DNA of 43,465 nucleotides, from positions 1,824,209-1,867,673 of the forward strand of contig CP070799.1 of NCBI GenBank assembly GCA_020343535.1, read 5' to 3'. This DNA is from Nitrospinaceae bacterium (GTDB lineage: Bacteria > Nitrospinota > Nitrospinia > Nitrospinales > VA-1). The position numbers were made by a program, and so were the translations under genes. Below are positions 16,992 to 25,065 of the stretch, one piece after another. Numbering within the stretch: the first letter of the stretch is position 1; every line of letters starts with the position of its first letter. A model generated the notes under the pieces. It saw only the letters and a list, made by a program, of their open reading frames with translations. It was not told the origin of the DNA and ran no database searches.

Positions 16992-17821
16992 CTGCTGCCA
17001 TCGACGCCCTTGGCATTGACGTTGGCGCCATGGTCGAGCAACAGGGCCACGATCTCCGGGTGGTCCCTTTTGCAGGCCTCGTGCAGGGCGGTTTCCCCGT
17101 CGTTGTCGGCGGCATTGGGCAGGGCACCCTTGGCGAGCAGCAGGCGGGCGGTGTTCAGGTCGCCGGTTTCGGCGGCCCAGTGCAGGGCCGTGCGCCCCAG
17201 CCGGTCGCGGGCCTGGATTTCGGCGTCCTTTTCGATCAGCAGCCGGGTCAGGGGAAGGTTGCCGACGGCGATGGCGGCGTGCAGGGGGGTGCTGCCCCAC
17301 TGGGAGCGGGTGTTCACCCTGGCGCCGCGCTCGATGAGAAAGACCGCCGCCTGCTCGCTGCCCTGATCCGCCGCCAGGTGCAGTGGCGTGTAGCCATCGT
17401 GGTCGCGCTGGCCAAGCCCGGCGCCGCCCTCGATCAGGAGCCTGGCGAGAGCGGGTTGGTTCTCCAGCGCCGCCACGTGCAGTGGCGCGAGGCCCTCATG
17501 GTCGGTCAGGTTGACTTGGGCGCCGTGCTCGATGAGAAATTGCGACGCGCCGGTCTGGTGCCTGAATACCGCCGCATACAGCGGTGTGATTCCGCGTGGG
17601 TCGCGGGCATCGATATCCGCCCCGTCTTTAAGGAGCTGTTCAAGAAGAGCGACATTGCCTTCGCCCGCGGCCTGGTGCAGGGGCCAGGTTGTTCGCGGGG
17701 GGCCTTCCAGGACACCAGTCTCGGCGACGGCGGGGGGCGGGCGAATCAAACCGCACACGAGAAGGACGCTGGCGAGCAACGTCAGTCCCGTGCGGCCGAA
17801 TTTGGGAGGAAGATAAATCAT
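16916..17821 (-). CDS. Exported ankyrin-repeat protein
   Basis: 301 residues from ATG 17821, chosen because the hydrophobic signal (about residues 12-36, ending A-V-A-E) then starts near the terminus. About eight ankyrin repeats follow from residue 45 to the end, each with the T-P-L-H-x-A-A ... L-L-x-x-G-A pattern, so the protein is a periplasmic binding scaffold. In other bacteria such proteins protect against peroxide (AnkB with catalase) or inhibit partners, but no partner gene is adjacent. The C-terminal end is duplicated outside the gene. Confidence 0.87.
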   Translation of the reverse strand: MIYLPPKFGRTGLTLLASVLLVCGLIRPPPAVAETGVLEGPPRTTWPLHQAAGEGNVALLEQLLKDGADIDARDPRGITPLYAAVFRHQTGASQFLIEHGAQVNLTDHEGLAPLHVAALENQPALARLLIEGGAGLGQRDHDGYTPLHLAADQGSEQAAVFLIERGARVNTRSQWGSTPLHAAIAVGNLPLTRLLIEKDAEIQARDRLGRTALHWAAETGDLNTARLLLAKGALPNAADNDGETALHEACKRDHPEIVALLLDHGANVNAKGVDGSSPSLVAIAHGNMAIAEFLKSRGGQW

Positions 17822-18012
17822 TCCCCTCAGTTTAACCAAACCGCCCGCCTTAAAAAAACAGAAAAATTCCCGGCCTCGTCTCGAGGGTTTTTCCAGAGGC
17901 CCGCAAAACTGTCATGATCCCGTCACGCGCGAGTCGCCCGATTGAACGCAATTTACTTCAAAGAGCCCACGGAATAAAAATATGTTCTTAGGGGCTAATA
18001 TGTTTTAGTATG

Positions 18013-18024
18013 TGGAAACTTCCA
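18013..18024. promoter_or_regulatory. Short inverted repeat before the first cytochrome gene
   Basis: TGGAA-AC-TTCCA lies 33 bases before the ATG of the cytochrome at 18058, in an AT-rich leader. It could be an operator. There is no T run, so it is not a terminator. Confidence 0.35.
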
Positions 18025-18057
18025 TAACAAACCACAAAGACGCCCAAGGAGGAGAAG

Positions 18058-18585
18058 ATGAACCATTCCATCCAGAAGTGGTCCTATGGCTTAATGATCC
18101 TGCTGTTCGCATGTCTCGCTGTGGCCGGTTGCGCGGGCAAGGAGGGAAATTCAACAATGGCCGCCATGGAGCAGCCGATGGAACAAGAGGCGGTGGCCAT
18201 GAAAACCATCGACCCGCCTGGGCATTGCCCGCAAACCCGCGGCACCGTACCGGCGCCGGAACCCTTTGCCAGCATGATGAACCCGCTGCCCGCGAGCAAT
18301 GAAAATATTTCCGGAGGCAAACTGCTGTTTCATGAAGATGCGCGGCCCATGCCCTGCGAAACCTGCCATGGGTTCAAGGGCAATGGTTTCGGAGTCATTT
18401 TCCAGCAGATGAAACCCTATCCCCGCGATTTTACTTGCTACCAGGTGATGAGCGATCTCTCGGACGGGCAGTTGTTCTGGATCATCCGCAACGGGTCTCA
18501 TGGAACCCGCATGAAGGGTTTCGCGAAGCTCACCGAGGATCAGGCCTGGCAGCTGGTGCACTATATCCGGAGCTTGTCGAAGTGA
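18058..18585 (+). CDS. Monoheme c-type cytochrome lipoprotein with C-P-Q-x-R / F-T-C module
   Basis: 175 residues with strong AAGGAGGAG ribosome site. The signal ends in a lipobox V-A-G-C25, so the cytochrome is membrane-anchored by lipid. One heme site C100-E-T-C-H104 is present, with G-T-R-M as likely axial methionine. Two more cysteines, C57 in C-P-Q-T-R and C127 in F-T-C, recur in three other cytochrome domains of this cluster. The C-terminal wording D-G-Q-L-F-W-I-I-R-N-G-S ... Q-L-V-H-Y-I-R-S-L is likewise shared. It likely passes electrons in the periplasm; partner unknown. Confidence 0.88.
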   Translation: MNHSIQKWSYGLMILLFACLAVAGCAGKEGNSTMAAMEQPMEQEAVAMKTIDPPGHCPQTRGTVPAPEPFASMMNPLPASNENISGGKLLFHEDARPMPCETCHGFKGNGFGVIFQQMKPYPRDFTCYQVMSDLSDGQLFWIIRNGSHGTRMKGFAKLTEDQAWQLVHYIRSLSK

Positions 18586-18713
18586 GCCTTTGATCCGGCG
18601 GTCCCTGGCCTCGGGTGCGCGGGGAGGTCGTCGTCCGCAGTTTGCTTGCCGATGGTTCTTTGGAAAATTCAAGGCTGGCCACTTAACCCGGGCCGTTTCT
18701 TTGAGGTTGAAAC

Positions 18714-19736
18714 TTGTTCCAGGTCCTAAAGGAAGCCCTCATCATCACTGCGTTTGTTTTCGTGATGATGCTTCTTATCGAATACCTGAACGTGTTGACC
18801 CAGGGGCAGTGGCAGGCCCGCCTGAAAGGTGCTGGGTGGGGCCAGTACGTGCTGGCTTCCTCCTTGGGGGCTCTGCCGGGTTGTCTTGGTCCTTTTGCGG
18901 TGGTTTCCCTTTATGCCCACCGCATGGTTTCGTTTGGCGGCGTGGTTGCCGCCATGATCGCCACCAGCGGAGACGAGACCTTCCTCATGCTGGCGGTCAT
19001 ACCCAAGCAAGGGCTCCTCATCATGCTGGTCCTTTTCATTGTTGGCATCGGGGTGGGGTGGCTGGTGGACCGGATGATGGGAAGGAAGCGGTTATTTGAA
19101 AACGTCCTTTGCGAGGGTTACGTCTACCACCCGGTCGAGCAATGCGAGGGCCTGCCGGGCTGGGTGGACATCAAGGCGCAGTGGAGCCCCTGCAGTGTGG
19201 CCCGTGGCGGCCTGTGCGTTTCGTTGTTATTTCTTATTCTCACATTGGTCACGGGAACGCTGGGTCCGGAAAAGTGGAACTGGATACGGGTGACGTTATT
19301 GGCGCTTTGTTTGCTGGCCCTGTTTATCGTCGTCACCGTGCCGGATCACTTTCTCGAAGAGCATTTTTGGCGTCATGTCGTTCTCCGGCATGTGCCTCGA
19401 GTATTTTTCTGGACGTTCGGGATAATGATCGCTCTATTTTTTCTGATGGAGAGATATCCCTTGGGAGACGTTCTTGAAGAAAATCAGTGGGGGGTTTTGG
19501 CTCTTGCTTCTCTTGTTGGGTTGATCCCAGAGTCGGGCCCTCATTATGTGTTCGTGACCCTGTACGCCCAGGGGTTGATTCCACTTGCTATTTTGCTGGC
19601 GAATTCCATCGTCCAGGATGGCCATGGGATGCTTCCTCTCCTGGCGTATTCCCGCAAGGCCTTTTTCGGCATTAAGATCATCAACTTAATAGCCGGGCTT
19701 CTTTTGGGGGCCGCCACCCTGGCGCTGGGGTTCTGA
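18714..19736 (+). CDS. Multi-span permease of the ArsP_2 / putative heavy-metal exporter family
   Basis: 340 residues with about 8-10 membrane segments. It recalls the putative 10-TM heavy-metal (arsenic) exporter family: the conserved loops A-L-P-G-C-L-G-P-F, A-T-S-G-D-E-T-F-L-M-L and, in the second half, G-L-I-P-E-S-G-P-H-Y-V-F repeat each other, pointing to an inverted-repeat fold. A hydrophilic middle loop (about 125-160) holds four of the cysteines, which could bind a metal. TTG start with GAGGTT 5 bases before. Substrate unproven. It sits between a cytochrome lipoprotein and a two-component pair. Confidence 0.7.
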   Translation: MFQVLKEALIITAFVFVMMLLIEYLNVLTQGQWQARLKGAGWGQYVLASSLGALPGCLGPFAVVSLYAHRMVSFGGVVAAMIATSGDETFLMLAVIPKQGLLIMLVLFIVGIGVGWLVDRMMGRKRLFENVLCEGYVYHPVEQCEGLPGWVDIKAQWSPCSVARGGLCVSLLFLILTLVTGTLGPEKWNWIRVTLLALCLLALFIVVTVPDHFLEEHFWRHVVLRHVPRVFFWTFGIMIALFFLMERYPLGDVLEENQWGVLALASLVGLIPESGPHYVFVTLYAQGLIPLAILLANSIVQDGHGMLPLLAYSRKAFFGIKIINLIAGLLLGAATLALGF

Positions 19737-19803
19737 AGGAAATCGTGACGGGAGGCCGTCTAAAGGCGGCTCACGCGGGTGCACTGCCCGGGCCGAAGCG
19801 GGT

Positions 19804-19823
19804 TTGTAGTCGTTTTACTACAA
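19804..19823. promoter_or_regulatory. Inverted repeat TTGTAGT-N6-ACTACAA
   Basis: A perfect 7-bp inverted repeat with loop CGTTTT in the 267-base gap between the permease and the response regulator. It may be a binding site for a regulator or a weak hairpin; there is no T run after it. Confidence 0.4.
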
Positions 19824-20003
19824 CCGAATCATGGAATATTGACCCCAAAACGGCCGGTTTCGAGGATGTCCTTACCTTCTTCGGATCGCTATATTGTTTC
19901 CAGTATCAGCATCGAACGCGGTGCCCGGAAAGCGAAGGACGAGCAAAAATCCTGAGGATCGCGTAGAGCCACTTTTAGTCACTATGAAGGAAGGGAGACC
20001 ATC

Positions 20004-20399
20004 ATGCCTAAGGGAAAAATCATGATCGTGGATGATGAAAAAGAAGTACGGGAAGTGATTCGGATTCACCTGGATGTCAACGGCTATAACCTCCTGGAAG
20101 CGGAGAATGGCGAGGAGGCGATTAAAATCCTGCGCAGTGAGGACAACATGGTCAACGTCGGCCTCATTTTGTGCGACATTCGCATGCCCAAGGTCAATGG
20201 CATTGAGTGCATCGATTTCCTGCGCCAGGAAGCCCCTGGAATTCCCGTGGTGGTGGTCACCGGATATCCGGATACCGAAATGGCGACCAATTTGATGAAA
20301 AAAGGCATCAAGGATTATCTGGTCAAGCCAGTGGAAAAGAAAAAGCTCCTGGATACCGTGGAGAAACTCATCGCTGCCGGTAAGGATATCAGTCTGTAA
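20004..20399 (+). CDS. Stand-alone response-regulator receiver (CheY-like)
   Basis: 131 residues, one receiver domain only. The acidic pocket is D-D-E near the N-terminus, the phospho-acceptor is D58 in C-D-I-R-M-P, and the conserved threonine (V-V-T-G) and lysine (V-K-P-V) follow. There is no output domain, so it must act by binding a partner or in a phosphorelay. The ribosome site GAAGGGAG is strong. The gene is followed at 126 bases by a histidine kinase, its likely partner. Confidence 0.92.
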   Translation: MPKGKIMIVDDEKEVREVIRIHLDVNGYNLLEAENGEEAIKILRSEDNMVNVGLILCDIRMPKVNGIECIDFLRQEAPGIPVVVVTGYPDTEMATNLMKKGIKDYLVKPVEKKKLLDTVEKLIAAGKDISL

Positions 20400-20525
20400 T
20401 AATTGGCATCGATTGGCCTGGGCGGGCCTGGCAAGAGGCCGCTAGGCCCAGGCGCCGGAAGGGCATTGCCAGCGAATGAAGAACGGGCCGGCCGCGGGCA
20501 TCCCGGGGTCAGGCGGGGGAACGGT

Positions 20526-21792
20526 ATGGATCAGGGGTCAGGGGTTGACCACGAAAAAGAAATTCGCCAGCGCACCGAGGAATACCGGGTCCTTCATGAA
20601 GTGGCCAAGGTGATCAACTCCGGGGATGGCCTCGACGCAATGCTCCAGAAGGCCTTGAAGGTCATCGTCGGGTTTGGCGAACTCAAGGTCGAGTACAAGG
20701 CGGGGATCTTTCTGGCGGATGTGGAAAATCGCGAACTCAACCTGTTTTCCTGGATCGGCGAATTTTCCGGGGAGTTCCTGGAAAAGGAGAAAACCATTCC
20801 TTACGGCAACTGCCTCTGCGGCCGTGTGGCGGAATCTGGGGAGATGATCATCAGCGAAAGCTGCTTCACGGATTCACGGCATGAAAACACCTTCAAGGAC
20901 ATGACCGCCCATGGGCATTACATCGTCCCGCTTAAAAGCGGAAATGCCTTGATCGGGGTCTTGTTTCTTTATACCGACGAGAACCCTCCCTGGTACAGCC
21001 GCAGCCAGGACATCCTGCTTTCGATCGGCGGGCTGCTCGCGGGGGCCATCGTCGAAAAAAAGAGAGAGGAGGAAATTCGAAGGTCCAACCAGGAACTCAA
21101 GGAACTTAACGAGCTCAAGAACAAGTTCCTCGGCATCGCCTCGCATGACCTGAGAAACCCGCTGTATCTCATCCTTTCGTACAGCGAGATTTTGAAGGAG
21201 GGATCCGTTGGGCCGGTGAACGAAAAGCAGGCCGGGCTGCTGGAGAAAATTCACAACTCCAGCAAATATATGGAGGCGCTGCTGGAAAACCTGCTCGATA
21301 TCTCCAAGATCGAAAGTGGAAAGATCGAGCTGGATAAGAAAGTTCAGGATTTCAATGCGGTCGCCGGGACACAGGTGGATCTGAACCAGCTTCTGGCGGA
21401 AAAGAAAAATATCCATATCGAGTTCAAGGCGGGAAAGATTCCCCCTGTTTCTTTTGATGGCAATTCAATCATCCAGGTGATCGGAAATTTTTTGGGGAAC
21501 GCCATCAAATTCTCTCCCGCGAACACGACGGTCCGGATATCCACTGGCCTCGATGGCGGCAATATCAGGTTTTCCGTCCAGGACGAAGGGCCGGGCATTC
21601 CTGAAAAGGAGCAGAAATTATTGTTTGAGGAATTTCAGACGTTGAGCGCTAAACCCACCGGGGGGGGAAAAATCCACCGGCCTGGGATTGGCCATCGCAA
21701 AGAAAATTATTCACCTGCATGGAGGGAAGGTGGGAGTGGAGAGCAAGCCCGGACAGGGCTCGACGTTCTATTTCCTGCTGCCTGTGCAATAA
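20526..21792 (+). CDS. GAF-domain histidine kinase, frameshifted at a G8 run
   Basis: Soluble kinase with a GAF domain (about residues 20-175, with [12 protein letters not shown]), HisKA with H207 in SHDLRNP, and HATPase_c. ATG 20526 follows a GGGGGA ribosome site; a TTG at 20403 in the same frame is less likely. At 21660-21667 a run of 8 G shifts the frame; 7 G would give [12 protein letters not shown], the G2 box, and end at 21792 with 421 residues. As read, the frame goes on to 21803 with an unrelated tail and no G2 box. The core is a paralogue of the PAS kinase at 948-2065. It probably senses a small ligand or redox state through GAF and signals to the upstream receiver. Confidence 0.88.
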
Positions 21793-21819
21793 CCCAACCC
21801 TAAATCCGGGAGGTGCGTC

Positions 21820-22233
21820 ATGCGAGCTAATATGGGAGCGGGTCTTGTGGGATTACTGCTGTGGTTTGGAGTTCTCTCGTTCTCCACCGCGTTTGCGTTT
21901 CAGGCGGTGACGATTGAAAAACCCGCCAATGGTTCCAGGGTATCCAGTCCGGTTACCGTGTGTATGGTCACCTGGGGCGTGGAAGTGGAACCGGCGAAGC
22001 AAGGAGTGAACGAGGGAAAGGGGCATCATCATATTCTGGTGGATGTCGACCTTCCGGATTTAAGCAAGCCTGTTCCCAAGGATGCGAACCACATTCACAT
22101 GGGGGATGGCTCGAAGTGCAAAACCCTCGAACTGTCGCCGGGCAAGCACACCATCCGGACCCTGTTCGCGAGGGGAAACCACATGCCCTATGATCCGCCA
22201 CTCACGGATATGGTGGTCGTCGAAGTCAAGTGA
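21820..22233 (+). CDS. Exported DUF4399-type protein
   Basis: 137 residues with an N-terminal signal (about residues 1-27). The remainder matches the DUF4399 pattern: I-E-K-P-A-N-G-S-R-V-S-S-P, G-H-H-H-I-L-V-D-V-D, H-I-H-M-G-D-G and a late H-T-I-R-T-L-F-A-R-G-N-H. The many histidines suggest metal binding in the periplasm, though this is not proven for the family. Two cysteines are present. It lies 27 bases after the kinase and ahead of the cytochromes. Confidence 0.8.
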   Translation: MRANMGAGLVGLLLWFGVLSFSTAFAFQAVTIEKPANGSRVSSPVTVCMVTWGVEVEPAKQGVNEGKGHHHILVDVDLPDLSKPVPKDANHIHMGDGSKCKTLELSPGKHTIRTLFARGNHMPYDPPLTDMVVVEVK

Positions 22234-22377
22234 GCGTTTGTTGAACATTTCATTTTAGGCGGCCGGTGAACGACCGCCTGCGTATTTCCTTCTGTGATTC
22301 ACGAGTGCTTCATTACGACGGCCCCGTCGAATTTACAGAATTGGGACCTCATCGATATCTATTCAAGGTGCCTTGCG

Positions 22378-23058
22378 ATGAAAGTTTTTCAGAAAAATAA
22401 CCGAAAGCGATACAGCTGGCGAGTGCCCGCCCTGGCGTTACTTGTTTTTGCGCTAGGGCCTGGGGGAGATGCCCTGGCGGAAGAGCCGGGTTATGGCATA
22501 AGGGAAACAGAAGTCATATCCGGAAGCGGTTTGACGCCGGTTCAGCATCGAGGCCCTCCCGAAGGCCGAGGCCCAAGGCATGGCCGGGGCGGTGGGCATT
22601 GCCCGGAAATGGATAAACGTGGGGGCTGCCGGGGCGGCATGGGGCACCAGGGTGGCATGGGGATGCATCATGGTGGCGGCCAGGCCGGATCGGCCCTATG
22701 CCCGCAGCCCAGGCAAACGGTGCAGGCGCCGGATGAATTTTATAATCTCGTTAACCCGCTGGGAAATACCGCCGACAATATAGAAAAGGGCCGGCTGCTG
22801 TTCTCGCTGGACGTGCAACCCACTTGCGTGATGTGCCACGGTGCTCAGGGAGACGGAACGGGCGGGTTCGGCGCCGATATGAGCCCGAAGCCCAGGAATT
22901 TCACTTGCGCCGAAACCATGAGTCCCATTCCGGACGGGCAGCTTTTCTGGGTCATTCGGAATGGTTCTCCAGACACTGGCATGCCGCCGTTTCAGGATTT
23001 GAGGGACGAGCAGATCTGGCAATTGATTCTCTACATTCGCAGCCTCGGCGGCCAGTGA
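22378..23058 (+). CDS. Monoheme c-type cytochrome with His/Gly/Met-rich linker
   Basis: 226 residues from ATG 22378, the first start placing a signal peptide (about residues 10-33) at the terminus; it is preceded by AAGGTG. A low-complexity linker (about 58-103) rich in G, H, M, R with two C-containing spots could bind metal. Then comes the shared module: C108-P-Q-P-R, heme site C150-V-M-C-H154, C177 in N-F-T-C, and D-G-Q-L-F-W-V-I-R-N-G-S ... M-P-P-F with axial Met. Periplasmic electron carrier; partner unknown. Confidence 0.88.
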   Translation: MKVFQKNNRKRYSWRVPALALLVFALGPGGDALAEEPGYGIRETEVISGSGLTPVQHRGPPEGRGPRHGRGGGHCPEMDKRGGCRGGMGHQGGMGMHHGGGQAGSALCPQPRQTVQAPDEFYNLVNPLGNTADNIEKGRLLFSLDVQPTCVMCHGAQGDGTGGFGADMSPKPRNFTCAETMSPIPDGQLFWVIRNGSPDTGMPPFQDLRDEQIWQLILYIRSLGGQ

Positions 23059-23110
23059 TGCCGGTACGGGGCAACCGGTTGAAATAATGATATTACAAGG
23101 AGGGGACGAG

Positions 23111-24526
23111 ATGGATTTTACGATGGACCGACCGCATCGCCTGCTCGCGTCGCTGTTGCTAGGCATTTTCCTGTTGCCCGCGCCGCTGTTTGCCGCCGAG
23201 GCGGGCCTTGGCGAACGCCTGGTCAAGGAACAATGCGTGACCTGCCATAAATTCGAAGGCGAGCCGGAGTCCAAATTCAACCTGAAGGGTCCCGACCTCA
23301 TGTGGGGCGGAAATAAATACCAGCGGCCCTGGTTGATTCGCTGGCTCACGGGAAAGGAAGAAAACCTCTATCCCAACGGTTACCGCTGGGACAAGGGCAC
23401 GGGCCCCCAACCGCACGTGGTGTTGTCACAAGAAGGCGCCGAGTCGGTGGCGGACTACTTTGAAAAAAACCTTCTCGATCCCCGGATCAAAAAGAGCTTC
23501 GTCGATCTGTCCACCTTGACCGAGATGGAGGCCGCCTTCGGCGCCGAGATTTACAAAAAGTTTTCCTGCCTGGGATGTCATCAGATCAAGGAAGACGGTC
23601 AAAAAATCGGCGGCCCCATCAGCGTCACCCTTTATGACGCGGGAAATCGTTACAACCTGGACTGGTGGTCGCGGTTCGCTGAAAACCCGCAGGATTTCAC
23701 CCCGCACAGCGGCGAATACCTGGCCGACCTCAGCATGCTGGGGGCCCGCTACATCATTGGCTACCTGATGATCCTGGGCGTCGAGGACTTCAAGTATTTT
23801 GAACCCTGGAAAACAGATCACTTCAAAAAGGCCGACTCTAAACGAGGCGCCACCGTTTACAAGGAATACTGCACGCAGTGCCACGGCGCGAAGGGGGAAG
23901 GTGACGGGCCCGGCGCGGCGGGGCTTGAGCCGAAACCCGCGGTGCACGCCAAGATGGCGCTCAGCCAATTTCCCGAGGACTATCTTTACAACGTCATTTA
24001 CTACGGCGGAAAAAGCGTCGGCAAGTCGCCCAACATGCCCGACTGGGGCCTGACCATTCCGCCTCAGGGCATCGCGGACCTGATCGCTTATTTAAGGGAA
24101 ACCTTCAAGGGGGACGCGGGGGCCGAAGCGGCTCCAACAGCCACCGCCAAAGCGCAAACCGGGGATTGCCCGCAACCGAGGAAAACCAAAAAGGTTTCTT
24201 CGATCCTGTTCAACAAAAAGAATCCACTGAAGCCCACGCCCCCGAATCTGGAAGCGGGCAAGAAGCTGTTCCATAAAACAGCGAAACCCATGGCTTGTGA
24301 ATTGTGCCACGGTAAAAAGGGCGATGGCCGTGGGCCGGGCGGTGCCGGAGTGACCCCCAAGCCGAGAAACTTTACCTGCCAGGAAACCATGAATGGTGTT
24401 CCGGATGGGCAACTGTACGGCATCATCAAAAAGGGTTCTCCGGGCACGGCGATGCCGGCGTTCATGAATCTCAAGGATAAAGAGATCTGGCAGCTGGTTC
24501 TTTACCTTCGCGAGTTTGCCAAATAA
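23111..24526 (+). CDS. Tetraheme c-type cytochrome, C-terminal domain of the local family
   Basis: 471 residues with signal peptide (1-29). Four heme sites: C42-V-T-C-H, C153-L-G-C-H, C254-T-Q-C-H and C396-E-L-C-H. Domains 1-3 are class I-like, with domain 3 having the G-D-G-P-G-A-A-G-L-E-P-K-P wording of common periplasmic cytochromes. After a linker (about 335-350) the last domain is the local module with C353-P-Q-P-R and C423 in N-F-T-C, fused to the others. ATG 23111 follows AAGGAGGGGACGAG. Four hemes in one chain suggest a wire between an unknown donor and acceptor. Confidence 0.9.
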   Translation: MDFTMDRPHRLLASLLLGIFLLPAPLFAAEAGLGERLVKEQCVTCHKFEGEPESKFNLKGPDLMWGGNKYQRPWLIRWLTGKEENLYPNGYRWDKGTGPQPHVVLSQEGAESVADYFEKNLLDPRIKKSFVDLSTLTEMEAAFGAEIYKKFSCLGCHQIKEDGQKIGGPISVTLYDAGNRYNLDWWSRFAENPQDFTPHSGEYLADLSMLGARYIIGYLMILGVEDFKYFEPWKTDHFKKADSKRGATVYKEYCTQCHGAKGEGDGPGAAGLEPKPAVHAKMALSQFPEDYLYNVIYYGGKSVGKSPNMPDWGLTIPPQGIADLIAYLRETFKGDAGAEAAPTATAKAQTGDCPQPRKTKKVSSILFNKKNPLKPTPPNLEAGKKLFHKTAKPMACELCHGKKGDGRGPGGAGVTPKPRNFTCQETMNGVPDGQLYGIIKKGSPGTAMPAFMNLKDKEIWQLVLYLREFAK

Positions 24527-24591
24527 CACGGACGGGGTCCGGGTTCTCCCTCAAGGGGAAGCCCCGGGCCCATTGGATAACGGAGGTAGCC

Positions 24592-25051
24592 ATGAGACTG
24601 AAGACGTTTGGTAAAGGCTTTGGGATTGCGGCCATCGCGGTTTTAATATGTTGTGGCGGGGGAACTCTCACGGCTGCGGCCTCGAAGCAGTGTCCGCAGC
24701 CTCGGTTCACCGAAAAAGCGCCGGATGATATCTACAATGTGCAAAAATCCCTTAGAAGCGACTGAAGAGAACCTCAAAAAGGGCAAGATGCTGTATCTGG
24801 TCAAGGCGAAGCCCCTGCCTTGCAAGCATTGCCATGGCCTTAGCGGCGACGGTATGGGACCCATGGCCCGGGGGTTCGACCCGCCTCCCAGGGACTTCAC
24901 CTGCGCAAAAACTATCAAGGGAGTTCCCGATGGGCAGTTATTTTGGATTATCCAGAACGGTTCTCCTGGAACGGGCATGCTGGCCTTTAACGGCCTGAAC
25001 GACGAGCAAATCTGGCAGGTGATACTCTACATTCGGCAACTGGCGAAGTGA
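24592..25051 (+). CDS. Monoheme c-type cytochrome of the local family, frameshifted
   Basis: ATG 24592 follows CGGAGG and opens a signal peptide (about residues 5-29) and C34-P-Q-P-R. At about 24739-24743 a run of 5 A shifts the frame and leads to a stop within ten codons. Four A would continue as N-P-L-E-A-T-E-E-N, the wording of its paralogues, and give 152 residues. The rest has the heme site C-K-H-C-H (tgc at 24821), F-T-C (corrected C104) and D-G-Q-L-F-W-I-I-Q-N-G-S-P-G-T-G-M. The next gene starts 14 bases after the stop. Confidence 0.86.
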
Positions 25052-25065
25052 CGAGGCGAGAGCAC

